DNA of 64,000 nucleotides, from assembly GCA_963827855.1 (NCBI GenBank), contig CAWHBY010000002.1, positions 2,294,001 through 2,358,000 of the forward strand. Reading direction: 5' to 3'. Positions within the stretch are counted from its first letter, which is position 1. Each line of letters starts with the position of its first letter. This document shows, one piece after another, positions 27,906 to 38,220 of the stretch. The position numbers were made by a program, and so were the translations under genes. The notes below the pieces were generated by a model. That model had not been told where the DNA came from and searched no databases. It saw only the letters and a list, made by a program, of their open reading frames with translations. The stretch is from DTPU01 sp963827855 (lineage in GTDB: Bacteria > Planctomycetota > Phycisphaerae > Sedimentisphaerales > Anaerobacaceae).

Positions 27906-30205
27906 ATGGCGACACGGAAAATCTGCATCTGCGGTGCCCTTTCTCTCCTATGGGCAGTCCTAGTTTGCGCCAGCCTGGGCCTTGCAGCCCCTGCAGCCGA
28001 ATCCTCCGAGAACACCTCTCCCAGCCTTCTGGAACTTCCCATGGAAGACCTGATGAAGATCGAGATCGCCTCCACTGCCTCGCTCACCAGGACCCAGCCC
28101 CGGCTCGTGCCTGCTGCCGTAACCACCATCACCCGGGAGCAGATCCAGGGTTCAGGGGCACGCAGTCTGTACGAACTGCTCGACATCTACGTGCCCAACC
28201 TGCAGTGGATGCGCCAGCACTGGGAGGCGGACGCCATGGGACTCCGCGGCATCATCGCGGATCGGGACGACAAGTATCTACTCCTGGTCAACGGCCGCGC
28301 CATGAACGAGCGGACCCACTTCGGAGCCCTGACCGAGCAGGACTTGGTCGTGCTCGGTGACATCCACCACGTCGACGTCGTCCGGGGTCCGGGCTCTGCC
28401 TTGTACGGTCCGGGCGCCGTGTCCATGGTCGTCAACATCATCACCCTCGATGCCAATACCTTTCAAGGGACGGAGGTCGTCACCAAGGCAGGCGCCGTCG
28501 AAGAGTTCGCCGCGACCGAGGTCAGGCACGGCCAGCGCTTTTCCGATGGCGACGGCGGGATCTTCTTCTATGCCGGTGTCGGGGACTACACGGGTGCAAG
28601 CAATGACCAGGCGCCTCAGGTGTACGCCTTGGACTTCCCCTCGAAGTCGATGTACACCTGGTGGAATCCAGACTGGGGTGACCACTGGGAGAACATGCCG
28701 CCCGTCGGGTCATTGCCGGCCGACGGCCTCCAGGCAGGCGATTCGACGAGCCAGATCGGCTTGGCACGCGACGGCGCCAGCGCCAGGGACCTTGCGCCCT
28801 GAAGCTGCACGCCCAGGTCACCCGGGGCAACTGGGATCTCTGGGCCCGGTACACGCGCGGCGGAAAGCAGATGGCCTGGGCCACCGGGTCTCTGGCCCGT
28901 GACCCTTGGGGATGGACGGACTGGGGCGTGGGATGGGACCCTGATACCCAGACCATCAAACCCGTGACCCCCTCCTTCTATGCCTATCAGCAGGCAACCG
29001 GATACATCGGGTACAAGCGGGACTTGATGGAAAAGCTGAGTGTGGATGCCGCGTTGAGCTATGACCTCGTTGACTTCGACCGGTTCACCGACAACCGCGT
29101 CAGCGATACCTACAGGGAAGACGAGTACTACGGCAAGGCCTTGCTCCGGTGGCAGCCCAGTGAACGGCATAAGTTGGCCTTCGGCGCGGAGGTCTCGCAC
29201 CAAGAGTTGGGACTGAAGGGGCTGGGCTGGCCAGACAGCACCCCCCACACGTACCGGTTCACCAACGCGGGATACACCGTGATGCCCAGATGGGCCACAA
29301 ACCTCTACTCCCTGTTGGGCGAGTATCAGTGGAACATCAGCGACCAGTGGACGACGTTCGTGGGCGCACGAGTGGACGATCATACCTACACGGACTGGAT
29401 GTTCTCCCCTCGCGTGTCCGTGGTTCACACGCCCACGGACAAGGACACCGTCAAGCTGATCTGGTCCCGTTCGGTCCGGGCCAACTTCGAAGAGGAGATG
29501 AAGGCCCAGTATGAGGCCCAGGGCACGGTAAGCCGGCCCGAGGTACTGGACAGCGTCGAGCTCCGCTATGAGAGACAGCAGACCAAGGCCCTTGAACTGG
29601 CCACGTCCGTGTTTGTCCACTACAACCTGGACGTGATCGCGTGGAACCAGCCCACCTTCTCCACCGTCGTGGCCGGAACCCAGAAAGAGTATGGGATCGA
29701 GCTCGAAGCGACCTACCACACTGAGAAGACCAGGCTTCAGGTCTCGCATGGTTACACGCAGCTCTACGACTTCGACCTGGCGCCCGGCCAAAGCACGTAT
29801 CTGACCAGCAAGCCGTACGGGTACGGCAATGATCTGGCCAATTGGTCCAACCACGTCACGAAGCTGGCGGTGCAACGCAGGCTGGACTGCCAGTGGACCT
29901 TTGATGGGTCCCTGAGGATCTACTGGGGATTCCCGGGAATGAAGGACTACTATCAATACGTGACCGACACCAGCAGCTATCCGAGGGTTGAGCCTGGGTG
30001 GGAGCGTGCCTACCGGGGCAACTACTACCTGGACCTGGGCCTCCAGTACGCAGCGAGGAAGAACCTGACCCTGGGCCTCACCGGCTACAACCTGCTGGGC
30101 CTCTTTGATTTGGACCTCAACAAGCGCAACTACATCGCGGGCGACGCCGACTATCGCTGTCACGCGGCCGCCCTGGGCCTGTGGGCGGCGTACAAGTTCC
30201 GCTAG
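27906..30205 (+). CDS. TonB-dependent outer-membrane receptor 1, with one frameshift
   Basis: ATG 27906 has AAGGGAG upstream; signal peptide MATRKICICGALSLLWAVLV. After a short N-terminal LPMEDLMKIEIAS segment (a TonB-box-like region) comes the plug domain: AAVTTITREQIQGSGARSLY, LRGIIADRDDKYLLLVNGR and VDVVRGPGSALYGPGAVSM. The barrel then runs to a C-terminal ...LGLWAAYKFR ending in an aromatic-x motif. The frame breaks in a CCC run at 28797-28799; adding one C joins RDLAP to LKLHAQVTRGNWDLWARYTR, giving about 766 residues. It should import ligands (siderophore, cobalamin or glycan) with TonB-ExbBD, not encoded here. No SusD-like gene is adjacent. Very similar in sequence to receptor 2. Confidence 0.85.
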
Positions 30206-30357
30206 TCCAACGCCTGCCGGAACATCGTTCAACGCGAGACTTCGCCTCTCGGCATCGCCCTCGGCGGCCGGGACGTCACACTGGGTCCGAAAACTCACGG
30301 CCAAGCGGAAAATCCGTAGCATTCATACGCCAAAGGCTTAATGCGGGCCCTTCCGAG

Positions 30358-30374
30358 GCCGATATAGCGACAGA
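30358..30374 (+). promoter_or_regulatory. Shared leader motif before TonB receptor 2
   Basis: GCCGATATAGCGACAGA lies 40 bases before the ATG at 30398, matching the element before receptor 1 at 15 of 17 bases. Confidence 0.4.
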
Positions 30375-30397
30375 CTGTTTCCGAAAGGAGAATAAAT

Positions 30398-32623
30398 ATG
30401 TCGACACAGAATATCTGTTTACCAAGAGTATTCCCTTCCCTGTTGATCGTCCTTGGCTGGTGCACCCTGGGCTTCGCAGCCCCTGCTGTCGAGCCCGCCG
30501 ACAAGACCTCCCCAGGCCTTCTGGACCTGCCCATGGAGGACCTGATGAAGGTTGAGATCGCATCGACGGCGGCCCTGACGAAGACCCAGGCCCGGCTGGT
30601 CCCTGCGGCAGTCACCACGATTTCCCGGGAGCAGATCCAGGGCTCCAGTGCCCGGAGTCTCTTCGAGCTGCTGGATATCTACGTCCCCAACCTCCAGTGG
30701 GCACGGAACAACTGGGAGGCCTCCAATCTGGGGCTCAGGGGCATCATCAACGACCGGGATGACAAGTATCTGCTCCTGGTCAACGGCCGCGTCATGAATG
30801 AGCATACCCACTACGGCGCAGTGACGGAACGTGACCTGGTCACGCTCAGGGACATCAACCACATCGACGTCATCCGCGGTTCCGGCTCCGCCCTGTATGG
30901 GCCGGGCGCGATCTCCATGGTGATCAACATCGTCACCGACAACGCCAACACCTTCGAGGGGACCGAGGTCTTCACCCGCGCAGCGCGATTGAGCAGTTCA
31001 CCGACGTCGAATTCAAGCATGGCCAGAAATGGCAGGACGGTGACGGCGGCCTCTTCCTCTACGCAGGCATGGGTCACTATACCGGGGCCTCCTGGGACAA
31101 GTCGCCCCAAAAGTACAGTATCGACTTCCCCGACGGTCCCCAGGTTGACTACGACACCACGGCGTCCATGCCGTGTGACGGACTGAAGGCGGGCCAGGCC
31201 GCGCCGGAATCCGTCGTGTCCCCGGACGGAGCCGCCGCGCCCGGTTCCAGCCCGATCAAGCTTCACGCCCAGATCACCAAGGGAAATTGGGACGTCTGGG
31301 CCCGCTACACCCGTGGCGGCCAGCAGTATGGCCATGAGGCTGCGTCCCTCGTCCGTACGCCGTATGGCTGGGGCAACTGGGCACCGCAGCCCCTCGCCGA
31401 CCACTTCTACGCCTATCAGCAGGCCACGGGCTTTGTCGGCTACAAGAAGCCCTTGTCCGACACGCTCACCCTGGATACCGCGGTCAGCTATACGATGACT
31501 GATAATGAGGTGTACATCGTCAACTCCATCGCTGACGCGTACCGCGAGGACGACTACTATGGAAAGGCGATGCTGCAGTGGCAGCCCCGGGAGCAACACA
31601 GGATTGCGTTCGGAGCTGAGTGGCTACATGGCGAGTACGGGCTGGACAGTCTCAACTATGGAGACATCCCGGCGCGGTCCTCGCAATTCGCGGAGATGCC
31701 GCAGTGGTCGACAGATTTGTTCTCGTTCCTGGGCGAGTGGCAGTGGACGATCAACGATCAGTGGCGGACCTTCGCGGGCGGCAGGCTGGACAAGAACACC
31801 TTCACCGACTGGATGATCTCACCTCGCGTGGCAGTCGTGTTCGCACCCACCGGCCGGGACACATTCAAGTGGATCTGGTCGCGCTCCGTACGCTGCGCCC
31901 CTGGCCGAGGACATGGAGAAGCAGGACCTGGCCGGCGGTGGCTATAGCAGACCCGAGACCCTCAGCACGGCCGAGTTTCGCTATGAACGACAGCAGAGCC
32001 GCAACCTCGACTTCGCCGCGTCCCTGTTCTGGCACTATGATTTCGACCTCATCTCGTGGGGTACGGACGGCGGCGGATCTACGGCCCACGTCGGTACCCA
32101 GAAGGACTACGGCATTGAGTTGGAGGCCTCCTACCACACGGACAGGACCCGGTTGACCCTGTCCCATGGATACACCAAGCTCTACGACTTCGACCTGGCT
32201 CCGGGCATGTGGACCTTCATCTCGGCCAAGGCGTTCGGCTACGGCAGCGACCTGACCTCGTGGTCCAATCACATCACCAAGTTGACGTTGCAGCACAAGC
32301 TCGACGATCAGTGGACTTTCGACAGCTCCTTGAGGGTCTACTGGGGATTCCCGGGACTGGAGGATTACGCAACGTACAGGGCGCCGACGAGCACGAGCGC
32401 GGCGTCCGTGGACCCCAACTACGCCCCTCTCTACGCCGGCAACTACTACCTGAACGCAGGTCTGCAGTACAAACCCAGCAAGAACCTGACCGTGGGTCTG
32501 ATGGGCTACTACCTGCTGGGCATCATCGACGAAGACCTGAACAAGCGCAACGACGGTGCCGGCTGCGGCTACCGTGATCACGCGCCGTCCCTGTCGCTCT
32601 GGGCCAGCTACAAGTTCCATTGA
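30398..32623 (+). CDS. TonB-dependent outer-membrane receptor 2, with two frameshifts
   Basis: ATG 30398 has AAAGGAG upstream. Signal peptide, LPMEDLMKVEIASTAAL segment, plug (AAVTTISREQIQGSSARSLF, VNGRVMNEHTHYGAVTERD, IDVIRGSGSALYGPGAISM) and a barrel ending LSLWASYKFH are all recognisable. The frame is lost near 30983 (one base missing: TRA then GAIEQFTDVEFKHGQKW) and again in a CCCC run at 31898-31901 (one extra C, restoring RCALAEDMEKQDL). The repaired product is about 741 residues. It is a close paralogue of receptor 1, with shared blocks such as FYAYQQATG.VGYK and LYDFDLAPG. Ligand unknown. Confidence 0.83.
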
Positions 32624-32685
32624 TCGTAGCGCGTCGCGGCCAGACGCCGAGCGGACGCCCCTCTGTCCTGAGAGAGACCTCCACC

Positions 32686-34989
32686 ATGAGACACAACCAC
32701 TGCGTAAGGGCGGCCATCTGGTGCCTGGGAATACTCTGCACCGCGGGCTTGGCAGGTGCGGCCACGGACAGCCAGGCGAGGACTCCCTCCGATATCCTCG
32801 ATATGTCCCTGACCGAGCTGATGAACGTCCGGATCGGCGTCCCAGCCACCCTGACCGAGGACAATCCGCTCAAGACGCCGGCCAGCGTCACGGTCATCAC
32901 CGCAGAGGACATTGCCCGCACCCCGGCCCGGAACATCCTGGACCTGATCGAAATCTACGTGCCGGGCGCGCTGTACGTGAACCACAGCACGGGGCCCCTG
33001 CCGGGCATTCGCGGCGTCCTCGTGGACCGGCCCTACAAGTTCCTGGTCAACCTCAACGGCGTGAACATCAACATCAAGGCCCATTACGGCGCCCGCCTGG
33101 AGCTGCTCAACTGGGACATGAGTGACATCGCCCGGATCGAGGTCGTCCGGGGTCCCGGCTCCGTGACCTACGGCCCCGGCGCCATTGGCGGCGTGATCAA
33201 CATCTACACCAAGAGCGCGGAACAGGCCAGGGGAGTCCAGATGGGCGTGACCGCCTGGGACAAGTACGACAGTCTCGGCAGCCACGTGAGCTACGGCCAT
33301 ACCCAGAAGGACGCGGACGTGTACGCCTCCCTCAGCGTGGTGGACACGCACGGGCTCAGGCCGGACCTCTTCGGCGTGGACAGCAAGGGCGTCAGTGGCT
33401 ACGTGGGCGCTTCGGGCGGCCCTTCCAGCCCCAACCCGCCCTTCACGTACATGGCCGACTACTACGATGAGCCGCAGATCAAGGCCCACGTGGACGTGCA
33501 CCTCAAGAACCACTGGCGTCTGTGGGCCCGCTACGTCAATGAGTCATCGGCCCTGATCCAGGGGACCGCAATCCAGTATCCCTTTGGCGACGAATGGGAG
33601 GACTTCCGCCAGACGCGATACCGCTACGTCCAGGTGGCAGCCGAAAACCAACTGCCCCTCAGGGACGCCTTCCGGCTGGACACCCTCCTGGGGTTCAGGT
33701 CCACGGACGTCCACAACGTGGAGAAGTACGACAAGAAGCTGGACAACAATCCCGAGAGCCTCCGCAACATCGGGTGGATCTGGTCTGAGAATGAGACCCT
33801 GGCCCGGGTGATGCTGAACTACAGGCCGGATGATGAGAAGGTCAAGGCCAGCGCGGGGATTGAGCTCACCTATGACACCCTCGGCCCCGGCTGGGGAAAG
33901 ACCGCGGACAACGGTCTGCGGATGTCCGACGGCATCATCAGCGGTCCCTCCTCAGAGGCCTATGGAACGGGGACCCGCCAGGTCAACGAGTCCAGCGCCA
34001 CCTACTTTGCCGTGGGCAACGGATGGGAGACCTGGAGCCACGCCCTGCTGGGCGAGGTCAACGTGGAGCTGAGCCCCCAGATGACCGGGCTGGTCTCCGC
34101 CCGGCTGGACAAGCACTGCTACACGGAGTACCTGTTCTCTCCCCGGCTGGCCTGGATCTATGAGCTGGCCCACGAGGAATACCTGAAGTTCATCGCCCAG
34201 CGGTCCGTTCGGATGAACACCCAGGAGGAGCTCTACATGAGCCACGTCCTGGATAAGCCCAATGAACCCGAGCGGCTCGACACCCTGGAGCTCATCTACA
34301 CGGGCCGGCTCAATCCGCGGATCTCGTTCCAGGCCTCCACGTTCCTGAATCAGAACGACGTCATTGCCTGGGATTCCGCACAGAGACGCAGCGCCCCCGT
34401 CGGCGTGCTTCAGACCGCGGGACTGGAGCTGGAGACCGAATACAGGAAGGACAATGTCCGCTTTGGGATCAACCACTCGTTCGTCAAGCAACTGGACTGG
34501 GACCTGGCCGAGGGCCTGTCCGTCTCGGGGATCAGCTACTCCGACTACACCCAGAATGCGGGCAGCGGCGTGGTCATCCTGTCCAACGGCAACGACCTGA
34601 ACAACTGGGCCAACCAGGCCACCAAACTGTTCGCGAACGTCGATCTGCTCGACGGCGCAGCGACCGTGCACGGGGACCTGAGGACCTACTGGGGGTTCGA
34701 GGGATCCAAGGACGGCCTGGATGCCCTGGCCAAGGCAGGAGGCACGCCCTCAGCCGTGGCCGCCATCCGCAACCACGATGCCTATCAGGCCCAGATCACC
34801 GCAGGCCTCTCGTTCACGTACCGTCTGAACAAGGCCTCCTCGCTCATGGCCTTCATACAAGGGATCCCCGTCCTGGGGCACAACAAGAGGTACTCCTATT
34901 CCTCAGGCTTCAAGAACGTGTATCCCGACAAGGTCAGTTGGATCGAGGAACCGACGGTCGTCGGCATCTCGTATAGCGTCAGGTTCTAG
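32686..34989 (+). CDS. TonB-dependent outer-membrane receptor 3
   Basis: 767 residues, intact. ATG 32686 (MRHNHCVRAAIWCLGILCTA) is chosen over an in-frame alternative start at 32620, because the latter precedes the signal peptide by 22 residues. The N-terminal LDMSLTELMNVRIG block parallels the LPMEDLMK block of receptors 1 and 2. The plug contains PASVTVITAEDIARTPARNI, PGIRGVLVDRPYKFLVNLNG and IEVVRGPGSVTYGPGAIGG; the barrel ends GISYSVRF. It is a more distant paralogue. The three receptors lie head to tail on one strand without SusD, TonB or ExbBD genes. Confidence 0.9.
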   Translation: MRHNHCVRAAIWCLGILCTAGLAGAATDSQARTPSDILDMSLTELMNVRIGVPATLTEDNPLKTPASVTVITAEDIARTPARNILDLIEIYVPGALYVNHSTGPLPGIRGVLVDRPYKFLVNLNGVNINIKAHYGARLELLNWDMSDIARIEVVRGPGSVTYGPGAIGGVINIYTKSAEQARGVQMGVTAWDKYDSLGSHVSYGHTQKDADVYASLSVVDTHGLRPDLFGVDSKGVSGYVGASGGPSSPNPPFTYMADYYDEPQIKAHVDVHLKNHWRLWARYVNESSALIQGTAIQYPFGDEWEDFRQTRYRYVQVAAENQLPLRDAFRLDTLLGFRSTDVHNVEKYDKKLDNNPESLRNIGWIWSENETLARVMLNYRPDDEKVKASAGIELTYDTLGPGWGKTADNGLRMSDGIISGPSSEAYGTGTRQVNESSATYFAVGNGWETWSHALLGEVNVELSPQMTGLVSARLDKHCYTEYLFSPRLAWIYELAHEEYLKFIAQRSVRMNTQEELYMSHVLDKPNEPERLDTLELIYTGRLNPRISFQASTFLNQNDVIAWDSAQRRSAPVGVLQTAGLELETEYRKDNVRFGINHSFVKQLDWDLAEGLSVSGISYSDYTQNAGSGVVILSNGNDLNNWANQATKLFANVDLLDGAATVHGDLRTYWGFEGSKDGLDALAKAGGTPSAVAAIRNHDAYQAQITAGLSFTYRLNKASSLMAFIQGIPVLGHNKRYSYSSGFKNVYPDKVSWIEEPTVVGISYSVRF

Positions 34990-35042
34990 AAGCCCTTGGT
35001 AGAATGGCTTAGACAGAGACCTCCAACCGGATAGAGGGTGAC

Positions 35043-35250
35043 TCGTCCACAGCCCAAGCCGCCGGATCAAGGCCGAGCAAGGGGATGCGGTCCAAGCTTG
35101 GACAAGCAGCCCATTGCGAAGGCCGCCCTCGGCGACGAAGTCGCTGAGGCACGGCGAAGCCGTGGATCAGGCGGCGGAGCTGTGAGTATGTCAACACCCA
35201 CGACCCCGCGCCAGCATTCGCGTTTATTCGCGTCATTCGCGGCAAAGAAA
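35043..35250 (+). repeat. Long dispersed repeat R1 (~200 bp)
   Basis: From TCGTCCACAGCCCAAGCC to GCATTCGCGTTTATTCGCG and GGCAAAGAAA. The reverse complement of 37771-37973 aligns along nearly the whole length with scattered mismatches. It sits immediately after the 3' end of the minus-strand lyase gene. No coding function is supported here; the apparent reading frames are unrelated to known proteins. Confidence 0.75.
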
Positions 35251-35279
35251 TCCTCCTCCCCGTCGATGTGCCAGGGGCG

Positions 35280-36461
35280 CTATAGCCAGAGCACCGGCTG
35301 GCGGACCGGGAAGTTGCGGATCACCTCATCGTCCGTGGGATCCGCGTTGAGCCGCTTCCAGAGATCGACATACCGGGGTTCCCTCAGGGCAAGTCCAGCC
35401 AGCAGCAGTGCGGGCATCCGGACCGGAAACAGGTCGAATGCCGCCACGTCCTTCCTGTACGGCCACCTGGATTTGTCCTCGATGAAGGGATAGTGGAAGG
35501 CCATCGCCGTGTCCAGCCCTTCGCCCTTGGCGTTCCGGACTGTCCAGAGGTCGCGGCCCTGCACAGACAGGACGTGGGCCGCTACACCCATGACGTCCAG
35601 GTTGAAGAGGCTATAGCAGTAGGGCTTGGTTCTGGCCAGCTCACGCGGAAACCGGCCGTCCGCCTCCACCTGCTCGACCAGCAGCTTCTTCACGAACAGC
35701 TCGCGACACTGGTCCAGGACCACGTCACTGCCCGCGAGCCTGGCAAAGGCGGCTGCCTGCAGGACCCAGGCAGTGGAGTGGTTGTTCTGGGCCTTGCGCT
35801 CGTCCTGGCCATAGGGATGGGTGGTGATCCAGGTGAGGTACTCGGAGAACCAGGCCTTGAGCCCCTGCAGGTCCACCTCCGCCAGGGCCTTCAGCCGCCC
35901 GAGCACGAAGACCGACTGCGCCACCTCGGCGAGGTGCAGGGTATCGATGATCCCGATCCCCCGCCCCGTGCACCTGCCCTTGATGGCCTGGCCGTACAGC
36001 AGGTTGGGATTCATGCGGGTCTGCTCATCCAGGAACCAGACCCGCAGATGCCTGGCCGCCGCATCCGCGTACCGGCCCTCCAGCGTCAGGCAATGCGCAG
36101 CCGCCAGGCCTGGGACAATCCGGCTCAGCCTGACCATCGCGCGGCGGTGGTCGCTGAAGTTGTCCGGATTGCTCATGCCGTCTCGCTGGATGTAGGGACC
36201 CGCCGGATGGTTGGGGTCTGGCCACCAGTAGTCGCCCTCAGAATAGAAGTCGTGAGGCCCGCCTGCGCTCCGCTCGCAGCGGCTGGCCGTGACGCTGCCT
36301 GGCGCTGAATCCAACACCGAGTCTGCGAACCTCAGCACCCGGGCCTTCTCGAACGTCCGCAGGTCCAGCCGGCCGTCGCCCGGCGCCGCCGCCGCCTCCC
36401 ATGCCACGGCAGAGCCGATCGACACTCCTCCCACGATCTTGAGAAAACCTCGACGGTCCAT
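35280..36461 (-). CDS. Alginate-lyase-family (PF05426-like) polysaccharide lyase with Tat signal
   Basis: 393 residues from ATG 36461 (GGAGAGG upstream); a longer TTG start would overlap the preceding gene. The N-terminus MDRRGFLKIVGGVSIGSAV is a twin-arginine (Tat) signal, so the enzyme is exported folded. The body is an (alpha/alpha) barrel: DYWWPDPNHPAGPYIQRDG, NNHSTAWVLQAAAFARLAG (Asn-His pair equivalent to the PL5 active site) and RTKPYCYSLFNLDVMGVAA with the candidate catalytic Tyr. Family members cleave mannuronate-type or other uronic acid polymers by beta-elimination; substrate not certain. It follows a five-bladed-propeller glycosidase with a 19-base gap on the same strand. Confidence 0.82.
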   Translation of the reverse strand: MDRRGFLKIVGGVSIGSAVAWEAAAAPGDGRLDLRTFEKARVLRFADSVLDSAPGSVTASRCERSAGGPHDFYSEGDYWWPDPNHPAGPYIQRDGMSNPDNFSDHRRAMVRLSRIVPGLAAAHCLTLEGRYADAAARHLRVWFLDEQTRMNPNLLYGQAIKGRCTGRGIGIIDTLHLAEVAQSVFVLGRLKALAEVDLQGLKAWFSEYLTWITTHPYGQDERKAQNNHSTAWVLQAAAFARLAGSDVVLDQCRELFVKKLLVEQVEADGRFPRELARTKPYCYSLFNLDVMGVAAHVLSVQGRDLWTVRNAKGEGLDTAMAFHYPFIEDKSRWPYRKDVAAFDLFPVRMPALLLAGLALREPRYVDLWKRLNADPTDDEVIRNFPVRQPVLWL

Positions 36462-36480
36462 GGCCAGGGCTGCCTCTCCG

Positions 36481-37533
36481 CTATTTCTCGGGCTCTCGCT
36501 GGGATTCAAGACGGATGAACGTGGGCAGATTGGGATCGGGCGCAGTCAGGATGCCGTCCGTCACTGAGAGCTCCACCACGTTGATGGCCGTCGTACGGCC
36601 ACGCCGTTGCGGGACGCCGTCTGCGGTCGACGCACCCATCTGTGGGCCGCCGAAGAAGAACCACCAGGCCCGGTCTCCGCTGACCACCACGTCGCCGTGC
36701 GAACCATACAACGGCTGTTTCTGGAGCCTCCAGCTCAGACAGTCCTCGGAGCTCCAGACCCGCATGCCCCTGGCCCAACAGTCTGCGATCAGCCAGTATC
36801 GGCCCTTCCAGTGGATCACCTTGGGGCCTTCACCGCTGAGATCCGTCACTGCGCTGCCCTTGGCCTCCCAGTGATAGAGGTCCGGGCTGTCCGCGTAGGA
36901 TAGGGGTCGCTGCCGTCGCTCGTCCTTGTACCACATCCGCCAGGTCCCGTTGGCGAGTTGGGTGACACAGGCGTCGATCACGCGGTCGGACTTCAGGTCC
37001 AACGGGCCCACCGTATCCCACCTGACGCCGTCCTTGCTGGTCAGATGGACGATCTCGCGGGGGTGGTCCCAGTCCGTGAAGATCCCGGGCACGAAGCTCA
37101 GGTACATGTGGTAGGCGCCTTCAACCCAGATGACGTCCGGCGCCCAGTAGGTACAGTCCTGTGGGTGTGCGTCCTTGCCGTAGCGGATGTCCGCAGTGCC
37201 GCGATAGGTCCAGGTCGCGCCGCTGTCTGAGGACTCAGCCATGCCTATACTGGAGCCGTGGACCCACGTCACTCCGGGTGTATCCTGCGCAGTGGCCCTC
37301 CGCGCAGTATAGTACATGAACCATCTATTCAGCTCTGCGTTGAAGCACAGGACCGGATCGGTGGGTGCATCGTACGGCGGATCGCGGTAGAGAGGCCGTG
37401 GTGCGGCCTTGCCCTGGATGAGGCCCGCCTTTCCCACCTCCTGGCTCTCGCCGGCTGCAGTGGCCACTCCGGCCTCGACCAGCAGCAGAACCACCAGTAC
37501 AGCCACGACGCACACCGCCAGCCTTCGCACCAT
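36481..37533 (-). CDS. Secreted five-bladed beta-propeller glycosidase-like protein (GH43/GH32/GH117-like)
   Basis: 350 residues with signal peptide MVRRLAVCVVAVLVVLLLVE. Propeller signatures repeat through the chain: LNRWFMYYTARRA, SDSGATWTYRG, YWAPDVIWVEGAYHMYLSF, SADGVRW-like SKDGVRWDTVG, and GPKVIHWKGRYWLIADC. Candidate acidic residues are the Asp in DAPTDPV, the Asp in WAPDVIW and the Glu in GEGPKV. Exact GH family is uncertain. ATG 37533 has AAGGGGTGG upstream. Probably co-transcribed with the lyase gene downstream. Confidence 0.75.
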   Translation of the reverse strand: MVRRLAVCVVAVLVVLLLVEAGVATAAGESQEVGKAGLIQGKAAPRPLYRDPPYDAPTDPVLCFNAELNRWFMYYTARRATAQDTPGVTWVHGSSIGMAESSDSGATWTYRGTADIRYGKDAHPQDCTYWAPDVIWVEGAYHMYLSFVPGIFTDWDHPREIVHLTSKDGVRWDTVGPLDLKSDRVIDACVTQLANGTWRMWYKDERRQRPLSYADSPDLYHWEAKGSAVTDLSGEGPKVIHWKGRYWLIADCWARGMRVWSSEDCLSWRLQKQPLYGSHGDVVVSGDRAWWFFFGGPQMGASTADGVPQRRGRTTAINVVELSVTDGILTAPDPNLPTFIRLESQREPEK

Positions 37534-37770
37534 AGACCACCCCTTCTATTCCAAGTCCATCCTGCCCTGCTCAACGCGGACCGCCTGTCACAGCCGATGC
37601 AGGTTGCGTCTATCTTAGCATGCCCGACGGTCTGCGGGAATGTCAATGCGCGGACCTCGCAGGCCGAACGCAAAGTCGGCCTGCCTCAGAGAGACGTGGG
37701 TTCTCTGTCATCCGCCGCAGGCGGACAGACCGATGCAGTCGCGGGCGCGACTGGCTGGGAAGCGCTCTTG

Positions 37771-37973
37771 GTTTCTTGCCGCGAATACACGCGAATGCTG
37801 TCGCGGGGTCGTGGGTCTTGACGTGTTCGTGACTCCGCCGCCTGATCCACGGCTTCGCCGTGCCTCGGCGACTGCGTCGCCAAGGGCGGCCTTCGCGACG
37901 GGCTGCTTGTCCAAGCCAGCTTGGACCGCATCCTGTTGCTCGGCCTAGATCTGGCGGCTTGGGCTGTGGACGA
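37771..37973 (-). repeat. Long dispersed repeat R2, inverse of R1
   Basis: Reads as the reverse complement of 35043-35250 with scattered mismatches and a shorter tail. R1 and R2 therefore bracket a two-gene segment (lyase and propeller glycosidase) of about 2.5 kb. The stretch 37534-38180 holds no supported gene; apart from R2 it contains short hairpins. Confidence 0.75.
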
Positions 37974-38099
37974 TACTTCTTTCCCGTAGAGAAGGAGTCT
38001 TCTTGGGACTTTCGCATACAGTCCGAGCCGTACGCCTGTGAGCGAGGAAGGCTCCGCGGAGCAAGCGGGCTTGCTCAAGCGGAGACCTGCGCAGATCAC

Positions 38100-38120
38100 C
38101 CGGAAGGCAACGCCTTCCGG
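38100..38120. repeat. Short perfect hairpin (9-bp stem, 3-base loop)
   Basis: CCGGAAGGC, AAC, GCCTTCCGG. Similar short-loop hairpins occur at 50410-50443, 50900-50936 and 58185-58203, all outside genes. Confidence 0.6.
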
Positions 38121-38180
38121 TAGACGCGAAGCGTCGCGTACGGCGATGCTGCGACCCACTCAAACCTCTCAACCCGGCGA

Positions 38181-38220
38181 CAGCCATTCGCGTCTATTCG
38201 CGTTCATTCGCGGCAAAGAA
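38181..38220 (+). repeat. Partial copy (R3) of the long dispersed repeat
   Basis: Matches the right end of R1: CAGCCATTCGCGTCTATTCG then CGTTCATTCGCGGCAAAGAA. It has the same orientation as R1 and lies at the 3' end of a minus-strand gene remnant, as R1 does. Confidence 0.65.

Noticed and set aside
28616..30322. 568-residue minus-strand frame opposite TonB receptor 1
   Set aside because: Antisense shadow; the plus strand encodes clear receptor sequence throughout.
37620..37948. Overlapping short frames in the repeat-rich interval
   Set aside because: They translate the dispersed repeat R2; similar frames appear in R1, and none has protein-like composition.
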